DNA of 7,078 nt. Source: JAGLTZ01 sp023135015. Its GTDB lineage: Bacteria; Blakebacterota; Blakebacteria; Blakebacterales; Blakebacteraceae. The stretch is from assembly GCA_030631625.1 (NCBI GenBank), contig DAOVKT010000138.1:1-7078 (forward strand), written 5' to 3'. Shown here one piece after another: positions 1 through 5,357 of this stretch; the stretch's first letter is position 1, and each line of letters opens with the position of its first letter. The notes beneath the pieces are model-generated. The model searched no databases and was not told where the DNA came from. It worked only from the letters and a program-made list of their open reading frames with translations. Position numbers and translations under genes: made by a program.

Positions 1-9
1 CTACCCGTA

Positions 10-67
10 TACCCCCGAAATACTTCGTCTGCCTTGAACCGCAACGTGTTACGGATGCCCTGCCTCT
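10..67 (-). repeat. 58-bp inverted repeat, left copy
   Basis: The reverse complement of this stretch matches 1685-1742 at 55 of 58 positions with no gaps. It begins 7 bases after the stop codon of the kamA-like gene (75). It contains a near-perfect dyad at 39-54, CCGCAAC-GT-GTTACGG, with one wobble position. A two-base gap is too tight for a hairpin, so the dyad looks more like a protein-binding site. No T-run follows, so it does not look like a terminator. Similarity stops at about position 10; 9 bases of unrelated sequence remain to the window edge. Confidence 0.9.
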
Positions 68-74
68 GCGGGAC

Positions 75-1481
75 TCAGACTGATCTTCGAGCCCTAGAAA
101 CCTCCCCGCAGTGGGCAATCTCCTTACCCCCGCGTACACTCTGCCTGAATCCGTTTTTCAATAGCGCCTGGAGTTCATCTTCGTAGTAGAACTTGTCCTG
201 GCCGAATGCCGGCTCGAGGTCGTCGAGCCAGGTCGCCGTTTCACTGTAGCGGGCAAAGAAGGGTTTCCTCTCCCACTTCGGATTTCGCCCCCTCAGCATT
301 TTGAACACGAAGACCTTTTCTCCATTCACTTCCGTAACCCCGTCTATCATTACCTTCCCGGCAAGAGCACTCATGCACGGCCCCCTGACCGTGCGGCAAT
401 GCCCCGATACCGAACGGTAGGCCTTTCTGAAAATCCTCAGAACCCTGGCGAGCGGGACGCTGAAGTAATCTTTCGCACCCGTGTCGCGTTCTACGAACAT
501 GTAGTATGGTACGCATCCCAGGGCCGTCTGCGTGGTCCACAGCTCGGCCCAGATGCTTGCCGAGTTATTAACATGACGGATTATCGGGGCCTGGGTGCGG
601 ATTATCCCACCGGCATCCTGAATGCGTCGAACAGCATCGCGGGCGACAGATGTTGACAATTCCACCGGGTGCGAATAGTGGGCGACTATTGAGGCCAGTT
701 TACCGGCTGAACGTATCTCCTCGATTAACCGTAGAAAATCATCAGCATCTTCTCCGCAAGTAAAACGATGAGGCCACCACGCCGGAGCCTTCGTGCCAAT
801 GCGGATATGGCGGATGTGGTCGAATCCGGGCTCCAGCAGGGGTTTTATATACCTGCGCAGGTGGGTTGTGCGCATCACCATCGGGTCGCCACCCGTCATA
901 AGGAGTTCATGAACTTCGGTATTTTCTCTCAAATAGGCATGGAGCAGGTCCGCTTCGTGGCTGGAGAACTTCAGGTCTTCGATTCCAACGAACTGTGCCC
1001 ACCTGAAGCAGTAGGTGCAGAAGGCGTGACAGGTCTGCCCCTGGGTGGGAAAGAAGAGAACCGTATCCCAATACTTGTGCTGCATGCCCGGAATAGGCTT
1101 GCCCTTGTAATGAGGAACATTGTGTTGAATCTGACCCGCAGGATGGGGATTGAGGCGGTAGCGGATCTCGTTTGCGGCGGATTTCAGATCCCTGGATGGT
1201 GCTCCGCGCTGAATGAGGTCTACCATGCGGTCGAAGTCGGATTCAGGCAGCATCCCCCGCTGGGGGAAGGTCAGTTGATAAATGGGATCATCGGGAATAT
1301 CGTCCCAGTCGATCAGTTCCTCGATGACATATGGGTTGGTCCTGAAAGGCAGTACGGCCGAGACCGCCAGCATCGCGAGACGCTCGTCCGGGTCCAGATG
1401 ATGAAACTGCGAAAGGCTCATCAGATCCTTCCGGACAAAAGCCTGGTAACGGTCGCGAGGTGCTGACTTTCTCACCTGCAT
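75..1481 (-). CDS. KamA-family radical SAM aminomutase-like protein
   Basis: A 468-residue radical SAM protein related to lysine 2,3-aminomutase, a cytosolic PLP- and SAM-dependent enzyme that moves an alpha-amino group to the beta carbon. The [4Fe-4S] motif CxxxCxxC is at C151, C155 and C158, followed by FR; R160 matches the conserved Arg two residues after the third Cys. TGGDP at 196-200 is the SAM-binding GGD region. Aligned from memory to the Clostridium enzyme with no gaps from PYY (325-327), the PLP lysine is kept (K376), but the two Asp that hold the lysine side-chain amine become R332 and C369, and the Gly run before the PLP lysine becomes MSALAG. The substrate is therefore probably not lysine. 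The ATG at 1481 is chosen because AGGAG lies 6 bases upstream; a GTG at 1541 has no ribosome site. The C-terminus is about 50 residues longer than the classic enzyme. No kamB-E-like neighbour is present. The family call is firm, the reaction unknown. Confidence 0.9.
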   Translation of the reverse strand: MQVRKSAPRDRYQAFVRKDLMSLSQFHHLDPDERLAMLAVSAVLPFRTNPYVIEELIDWDDIPDDPIYQLTFPQRGMLPESDFDRMVDLIQRGAPSRDLKSAANEIRYRLNPHPAGQIQHNVPHYKGKPIPGMQHKYWDTVLFFPTQGQTCHAFCTYCFRWAQFVGIEDLKFSSHEADLLHAYLRENTEVHELLMTGGDPMVMRTTHLRRYIKPLLEPGFDHIRHIRIGTKAPAWWPHRFTCGEDADDFLRLIEEIRSAGKLASIVAHYSHPVELSTSVARDAVRRIQDAGGIIRTQAPIIRHVNNSASIWAELWTTQTALGCVPYYMFVERDTGAKDYFSVPLARVLRIFRKAYRSVSGHCRTVRGPCMSALAGKVMIDGVTEVNGEKVFVFKMLRGRNPKWERKPFFARYSETATWLDDLEPAFGQDKFYYEDELQALLKNGFRQSVRGGKEIAHCGEVSRARRSV

Positions 1482-1493
1482 AATCTTCTCCTG
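1482..1493 (-). promoter_or_regulatory. Ribosome binding site deciding the kamA-like start
   Basis: Read on the minus strand, AGGAG stands 6 bases before the ATG at 1481. This supports the internal start 20 codons after the first possible GTG and gives a 468-residue protein. Confidence 0.7.
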
Positions 1494-1684
1494 CCAGAGT
1501 ATAGACGGACTTCTGCGTGTACCCCCTTTTACGGGTCCCACTTCAAATCACCGAATAAAATACTATCTGGAGCGGACAAAAGCAGGTCGCAAATGGAATA
1601 CAAATCTGTGCTTTCGGTTTTACACTGTAGATCGTTTTCAAGCTGTTTCATAGGGAAGCACTCGGCATAAGCCGGCGAAACACT

Positions 1685-1742
1685 AGAGGCAGGGCATCCG
1701 TAGCACGTTGCGGTTCAGGGCAGACGAAGTTTTTCGGGGGTA
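1685..1742 (+). repeat. 58-bp inverted repeat, right copy
   Basis: This is the partner of the repeat at 10-67, in opposite orientation. The three differences are two A/G and one A/T. The copy lies about 200 bases upstream of the kamA-like start and 55 bases before the abiE -35 box. The outer ends read TACCCCCGAAA on the left and TTTCGGGGGTA on the right, as terminal inverted repeats would. I see no clear target-site duplication outside them. Confidence 0.9.
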
Positions 1743-1762
1743 CAGCCTTCGATGCGGAACGG

Positions 1763-1795
1763 TTGCGATGCTTAATTGCGATGAAATCCGGATTT
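1763..1795 (+). promoter_or_regulatory. Candidate operator: direct repeat and palindrome upstream of abiE
   Basis: TTGCGATG occurs twice, at 1763-1770 and 1776-1783, 13 bases apart. It is followed at once by the perfect 12-bp palindrome AAATCCGGATTT (1784-1795), which ends 2 bases before the -35 box. The core AATCCGGA recurs at 1836-1843, between the -10 box and the start codon. AbiEi antitoxins are known to repress their own promoter by binding inverted repeats, so these are candidate antitoxin sites. The assignment is inference. Confidence 0.4.
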
Positions 1796-1797
1796 AT

Positions 1798-1826
1798 TTG
1801 ACGAATACGCCATAATATGTTATATT
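1798..1826 (+). promoter_or_regulatory. Sigma70-type promoter of the abiE operon
   Basis: The -35 box TTGACG (1798-1803) and the -10 box TATATT (1821-1826) are separated by 17 bases; each differs from consensus at one position. The -10 lies inside a perfect inverted repeat, AATAT-GTT-ATATT (1814-1826), so a bound repressor could block the promoter directly. The likely transcript start is near 1833, giving a leader of about 20 bases with GGAG at 1841-1844. Confidence 0.7.
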
Positions 1827-1853
1827 CACTTCATCAATCCGGAGATCGGGCAC

Positions 1854-2636
1854 ATGGAACTCTACTATTACATCCAGGATCTTGCGTCGAAAGGGCAATA
1901 TCAGTTTATAACCCAGGAGGCGATCGAGGCTCTGGATTCATCACCTGATGCGGTCCGGGCCGCTATCCGTCGATTGCGCGACAAGGGTCATCTGGCAACC
2001 CCTTCTCGCGGATTCCACTTGGTCGTACCACCTGAATACCGTGTGCTGGGATGCCTGCCAGCCGAGCAGTTCGTTCCACAACTCATGACGTACTACGGAT
2101 CCCATTATTATGCCGGTTTGCTTACGGCAGCTCAGTACTACGGGGCAACCCATCAGGCACCGCAGATCTTCCAAGTCGTCGTGAACAAGAGCCGTGCCGC
2201 GATTCAATGCGGTCGGGTACGGATCGGGTTCATCGTCCGGCACAACGCGGCCGACGTCTGCATTATATTGAAAAACACCCTGCGAGGGGTGCTCCAGGTG
2301 TCGTCTCCTGAGGCCACAGCGTTCGATCTGCTCGGTTATACGGGGTACTGCGGCGGATTGTCCAATGTAGCGACCGTGCTCGCTGAACTGGCGGAACAGA
2401 TCGATCCGGACAAACTAGTCGGAGGAAGTGCGCATTCGCCGTTACCCTGGGCCCAGCGCCTCGGTTACCTGCTGGATCTCACAGGTAGAGCGGATATTGC
2501 GGAACCTCTGGCTCAGCACGTGGGGAGGTCGGTGAAAGAATATGTGCCGCTTAGTCCTGGACGGCCGGTCTTGTCCACTGAACGAGATCCGCGGTGGAAA
2601 CTGCTCCTGAATGAGCATGTGGAGCCGGAACTTTGA
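1854..2636 (+). CDS. abiEi: AbiEi-family antitoxin / transcriptional regulator
   Basis: A 260-residue protein with the layout of AbiEi, the antitoxin of type IV toxin-antitoxin (abortive infection) systems. Residues 1-57 form a winged-helix DNA-binding domain: a helical part with the DAVRAAIRRLRDKGHL recognition region, then a short wing ending in GFHLVVPPEY. Residues 65-160 carry the family-typical YYAGLLTAAQYYGATHQ (85-101) and SSPEATAFDLL (150-160). The rest is the helical C-terminal domain thought to mediate antitoxicity. In characterised systems AbiEi represses its own promoter and counters the toxin without lasting binding. The ATG has GGAG 9 bases upstream (1841-1844). The toxin gene overlaps its 3' end by 4 bp, the usual operon order. 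The gene appears intact. The antitoxin role is inferred from family and context. Confidence 0.88.
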   Translation: MELYYYIQDLASKGQYQFITQEAIEALDSSPDAVRAAIRRLRDKGHLATPSRGFHLVVPPEYRVLGCLPAEQFVPQLMTYYGSHYYAGLLTAAQYYGATHQAPQIFQVVVNKSRAAIQCGRVRIGFIVRHNAADVCIILKNTLRGVLQVSSPEATAFDLLGYTGYCGGLSNVATVLAELAEQIDPDKLVGGSAHSPLPWAQRLGYLLDLTGRADIAEPLAQHVGRSVKEYVPLSPGRPVLSTERDPRWKLLLNEHVEPEL

Positions 2637-3448
2637 TCCCGTTCGACTACATTACCGAATGGCGTTCACAGGCGCCATGGGTCCAGGATGCCCAGGTCGA
2701 ACAGGATCTGATCCTCAGCCGTGCGGTCGTGGAGGTGTTCCAGAATCCAGTAGTAAGCAGAGCGCTCGCCTTCCGGGGTGGAACGGCTCTGTATAAGCTA
2801 CATCTCCACCCGCCCGCTCGCTATTCAGATGACATCGATCTGGTGCAGTTGTCACCTGAGCCTATCGGTCATGTGATCGATTCGATAAGGAGCGACCTCG
2901 ATCCGTGGCTGGGTACGCCGAAGCGTATGCTCAAGACCGACAGCGTATCACTGATCTACCGTATGAACAGTGAAGGCCAGCCGTCTTTGCCAATGCGGCT
3001 CAAGATCGAGATCAATTCACGTGAACACCTTACGGTTCTCGGCGTCGAAGAGCGCGAGTTCGCTGTGCAATCGCGTTGGTTTAATGCCACGGCCGCAGTC
3101 AAGACCTTTCAACTCGAGGAACTGCTCGGCACCAAACTCAGAGCACTCTATCAACGAAAGAAGGGAAGGGACCTGTTTGACTTGTTTGCCGCTGACCGTC
3201 TGGCCGCGGTGTCCACTGAGATTGTTGTCGAGTGTTTTCTGCGCTATATGGAGCATCAGGGATTGAGCGTGAGCCGTGCCTTGATGGAGATGAACCTTGA
3301 TGAGAAACTGTCTGATGAGAGGTTTCTGATGGATATCGGGTCACTCATCGCACCCGATTTCACATGGGATGCTGCAGAAGCGGCCGAATATGTACTGCAG
3401 GAACTGATAGCTCTCCTCCCCGGAGATCCATGGAAGGGTCACGTATAA
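2633..3448 (+). CDS. abiEii: AbiEii/AbiGii-family nucleotidyltransferase toxin
   Basis: A 271-residue nucleotidyltransferase of the AbiEii/AbiGii toxin family, which arrests growth by transferring nucleotides to a cellular target; related MenT toxins modify tRNA. All motifs are visible: GGTALYK (49-55) and RYSDDIDL (63-70), giving the G-G...D-x-D metal-binding signature with D67 and D69; KIEIN (124-128) with E126 as the third acidic residue; and LLGTKLRALYQRKKGRDLFDL (164-184) with conserved K168, R179, D180 and D183. It starts with TTG at 2633, with GGAG 8 bases upstream (2621-2624). The start overlaps the antitoxin stop (TTGA), so translation is probably coupled. There is no in-frame ATG before M99, beyond the catalytic motif, so the rare start is likely genuine; it could keep toxin output low. 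The gene is intact and probably active. The cellular target is unknown. Confidence 0.9.
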   Translation: MIPFDYITEWRSQAPWVQDAQVEQDLILSRAVVEVFQNPVVSRALAFRGGTALYKLHLHPPARYSDDIDLVQLSPEPIGHVIDSIRSDLDPWLGTPKRMLKTDSVSLIYRMNSEGQPSLPMRLKIEINSREHLTVLGVEEREFAVQSRWFNATAAVKTFQLEELLGTKLRALYQRKKGRDLFDLFAADRLAAVSTEIVVECFLRYMEHQGLSVSRALMEMNLDEKLSDERFLMDIGSLIAPDFTWDAAEAAEYVLQELIALLPGDPWKGHV

Positions 3449-3499
3449 ACTGGGCGATACCCAATCGGTGAAACGCTCTTGCCGGCAAGGTGGTACTTG

Positions 3500-3637
3500 C
3501 TAACCGTCCATCTCCTGCCAGTTGCCCTCACGGTAAGATTGCATCATTTGCAGAACCGCATGGTCCGGAGCGTCTTTGAGCTCACGGATCAGTTGCCCTG
3601 TTTCTCGTGTTAGAGGAGTTAGTCCCGGTACATTGGA
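3500..3637 (-). pseudogene. Coding-like remnant, C-terminal 45 codons of an unidentified gene
   Basis: On the minus strand a 45-codon open stretch ends in TAG at 3500-3502. It has protein-like composition, a predicted amphipathic helix and an acidic end: RETGQLIRELKDAP early on, then ending REGNWQEMDG. An in-frame TAA at 3638-3640 precedes it, and no ATG, GTG or TTG occurs near its start; the first ATG pair is at residues 31-32. Upstream frames do not continue it. It looks like the 3' end of a decayed or truncated small gene. I do not recognise the family. It may also be chance. Confidence 0.3.
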
Positions 3638-3711
3638 TTAGTAAATCAAGGTACCATATGCTACGTCAAAGGTCTGTAGAGACTGAGACTTGGGTGTAGA
3701 ACAAATAAGCC

Positions 3712-3727
3712 GTTGCAGGGATGCAAC
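3712..3727. repeat. Small inverted repeat (6-bp stem, 4-base loop)
   Basis: GTTGCA and TGCAAC are exact complements around GGGA. The hairpin lies in non-coding sequence and is not followed by a T-run. Its function is unknown, and it may be chance. Confidence 0.4.
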
Positions 3728-3939
3728 AGGACATGTGACGGTCAAGTAACGTATAGACTAGTTTACGCCTTCTTTGCCTCTGCTCAACAAGTATCCATTG
3801 TTTACTTAACTTCCCTTATGGCAAGGACTTAGACTTCATATAACATTTTGTTGGGAGTCTTGGTATACGTTTTGCCACCCTGACGAATTAGCAGATCATA
3901 TGGTTGAGATTGAATGACTCATATCTGGGGAAGCACGGC

Positions 3940-4683
3940 ATGACCCATGTAGCTAAAATGACACATCGGCTAGACATAGTGGTCCTGCTTATCCTGATTT
4001 TTCCAATGGTTGTGCATGCCCAGACCAACAACGGGCAGGATACACAGATCATGTTGAAGCGTTGGTCATTTACCGCCACCGCCACTCTTTATGATGGCGG
4101 ATTGTCTGAAGAAATCATTAAATCGATGCGGGCCAGCGGATTTGACGATCCCACCACCCGTTGGCTATTCGGCAGCGGGACGATTAAGCACCCGCAAAGC
4201 TATCCGGCGTTAACCTCCTCAATCACTCTCTGCTATCGGTACTCGAACCGACTTGCCATCAGACTATTCACCGGTACTGCAGGAGCTGGAAGTATCCATG
4301 GATATAATGGGGATGTCGGCAAGTATATTTTCCTCAAAGAATCACACTCCACAACCGCTCTTATACCCTCTCTAATCGCAGGAGAGGTCGCTAGGATCGG
4401 GATCGGTCCAGCTCTCCACAAGCTTGAAGTCCAGCGAGAAGATGCGTCAGGCGGCCCCGGTTTCCGGAAGACACGAATCGGATTCGTCCTGGAAGCAGGT
4501 CTGACTTTCCCCGCCCGAACAAGATGGTTCTTCGATATCGCATTTCATTACCGGTACGCGGGATCAGCCGAAGTCGGTCCCTTCACCACCAATGGGTGGG
4601 GGGGAGGGAGCGCATCGATTCCACGTACCCGGATAAATTTCAACAAGACCGTTGTGAGCGCCGGGATCGGTATCAGATTCTAA
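3940..4683 (+). CDS. Predicted outer-membrane beta-barrel protein, family unknown
   Basis: A 247-residue exported protein. Residues 1-27 form a signal peptide: basic start, hydrophobic core LDIVVLLILIFPMVV, cleavage likely after VHA before Q28. The mature part alternates polar and hydrophobic residues in short segments rich in aromatic and Gly residues, such as SITLCYRYSNRLAIRLFTG, GFVLEAGLTF, WFFDIAFHYRYAG and VVSAGIGIRF, with turn-like Gly/Asn/Asp stretches between. It ends in Phe, as outer-membrane barrels recognised by BamA usually do. The size fits an 8-strand barrel. The ATG at 3940 is chosen because a GGGGAAG site lies 9-10 bases upstream; a TTG at 3904 and an ATG at 3958 lack one. The next exported gene follows after 28 bp, so the two probably share a transcript. 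No specific family recognised. Confidence 0.7.
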   Translation: MTHVAKMTHRLDIVVLLILIFPMVVHAQTNNGQDTQIMLKRWSFTATATLYDGGLSEEIIKSMRASGFDDPTTRWLFGSGTIKHPQSYPALTSSITLCYRYSNRLAIRLFTGTAGAGSIHGYNGDVGKYIFLKESHSTTALIPSLIAGEVARIGIGPALHKLEVQREDASGGPGFRKTRIGFVLEAGLTFPARTRWFFDIAFHYRYAGSAEVGPFTTNGWGGGSASIPRTRINFNKTVVSAGIGIRF

Positions 4684-4694
4684 CTCAATCGTAT

Positions 4695-4703
4695 AGGAGG
4701 TGA
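4695..4703 (+). promoter_or_regulatory. Very strong ribosome binding site
   Basis: AGGAGGTGA matches the anti-Shine-Dalgarno end of 16S rRNA along its full length, 8 bases before the ATG at 4712. It fixes that start and rules out the GTG at 4700, which lies inside the site itself. Confidence 0.85.
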
Positions 4704-4711
4704 ATATACCG

Positions 4712-5296
4712 ATGACACATTCCGGAAGATCCATTCCTGCAGCGGTGGTGCTCCTTGTCACGTTTGGAGTCACTTCCGCCTTGGGTCAGAACAGTCTGAA
4801 ATACTCACTATCCGATCATATGCAGATCGGACCGATCAGGCAGGCTCTGTACTCACCAACTCCTGCTCATCTTCTTATACAGATACAGACAGGAGTGATC
4901 GAATTAAATAAACAGTCCTCCCGGATCGATTCTACTAGAGGATTCGATGGTACGATCATCACTTCCGTTCTTGGAGGAGTTGTTGGTGGCGTGGCAGGGA
5001 TTGCAGCCGCCCTCGCTCTTGTCCCGCTTTCTGGTGCAGAGGGATGGGACCAGTTAGGTGTATTTGGGCTCGGGTTTTTGGTCTTCGAGCCACTCGGTAT
5101 AGGGATAGGTGCGCATTTAGGAAACGGTGCTCGAGGTAACCTTGGTGCTGCCATCGGCAGTTCCTATGGAATGCTTTTACTGGGAGGACTCGCATCGATG
5201 GCTATCGCCTCAGCTACTGAGGTACCCATAGGGATCATCATCCCTATTCTGCAGGTTGGTGGTGCCGTATACGTAGAGCGGAATACGATGAAGTAG
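4712..5296 (+). CDS. Exported glycine-rich hydrophobic protein, function unknown
   Basis: A 194-residue protein with a signal peptide (residues 1-25, cleavage likely after SALG before Q26) and then a polar part at 26-80. That part contains HLLIQIQTGVIEL and reads like a segment that sets or reports a surface or lipid-linked value. Residues 82-187 hold four hydrophobic, Gly/Ala-rich stretches (about 82-107, 116-136, 144-168, 170-187) with repeated small-residue spacing such as GGVVGGVAG. These could be packed membrane helices, or a beta structure in the outer membrane. It ends VERNTMK, not Phe. It follows the barrel gene by 28 bp and begins with the same MTH. I do not recognise a family. The function is unknown; export is well supported. 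Confidence 0.65.
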   Translation: MTHSGRSIPAAVVLLVTFGVTSALGQNSLKYSLSDHMQIGPIRQALYSPTPAHLLIQIQTGVIELNKQSSRIDSTRGFDGTIITSVLGGVVGGVAGIAAALALVPLSGAEGWDQLGVFGLGFLVFEPLGIGIGAHLGNGARGNLGAAIGSSYGMLLLGGLASMAIASATEVPIGIIIPILQVGGAVYVERNTMK

Positions 5297-5298
5297 AA

Positions 5299-5318
5299 AT
5301 CGGGAGGAGGAGCCCGAT
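5299..5318. terminator. Weak hairpin between convergent genes
   Basis: ATCGGG and CCCGAT are exact complements around an 8-base purine-rich loop, 2 bases after the stop of the gene ending at 5296 and 39 bases past the stop of the minus-strand hydrolase. The position suits a shared bidirectional terminator, but no proper T-run follows on either strand. Confidence 0.3.
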
Positions 5319-5357
5319 AACTTATGCCTGGCTTATCTCTGCTGATCTTGTGGACTT

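Larger units (their letters stand above)
10..1742. other. Inverted-repeat-bounded unit carrying the kamA-like gene
   Basis: The two 58-bp inverted repeats enclose exactly one complete gene plus about 200 bases of its leader, 1,733 bp in all. There is no transposase or recombinase inside. This is the layout of a non-autonomous mobile unit with a passenger gene, or of a segment that could invert by recombination between the repeats. It could also be two chance copies of a dispersed intergenic repeat. The repeats are directly visible; mobility or inversion is inference. Confidence 0.35.
1482..1853. other. Divergent intergenic region between kamA-like gene and abiE operon
   Basis: This 372-bp region lies between two genes transcribed away from each other. 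It holds the right 58-bp repeat and, on the plus strand, the abiE promoter with its palindromes and direct repeats. For the kamA-like gene on the minus strand I found no convincing -35/-10 pair, only isolated weak boxes. No gene is visible at 1542-1684. Confidence 0.6.
3449..3939. other. Gene-poor region after the abiE operon
   Basis: This 491-bp gap holds the minus-strand coding-like remnant at 3500-3637, a perfect 12-bp palindrome CTTGCCGGCAAG (3478-3489), and a small hairpin GTTGCA-GGGA-TGCAAC (3712-3727). Neither structure is followed by a T-run, so neither is a good terminator for the toxin gene. Positions 3640-3900 are AT-richer and full of stops in all frames. No convincing promoter for the gene at 3940 could be picked out. 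Confidence 0.5.

Noticed and set aside
10..67. The 58-bp repeat read as protein-coding
   Set aside because: One frame reads smoothly in both copies, but stops lie just upstream in each (directly adjacent in the right copy), and two of the three differences change the amino acid.
768..1466. 232-codon open frame on the plus strand inside the kamA-like gene
   Set aside because: Antisense to a clear family member; its translation shows no recognisable domain.
1482..1541. GTG start at 1541 adding 20 residues to the kamA-like protein
   Set aside because: No ribosome site precedes it, while the ATG at 1481 has AGGAG at good spacing.
10..1742. Integron cassette with attC sites
   Set aside because: attC sites in an array lie in the same orientation; these repeats are inverted, and I see no paired core sites.
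3478..3489. Palindrome CTTGCCGGCAAG as terminator of the toxin gene
   Set aside because: It has no loop and no T-run follows.
3904..3939. TTG start at 3904 for the barrel protein
   Set aside because: It adds 12 polar residues before the signal peptide and lacks a ribosome site; ATG at 3940 fits better.
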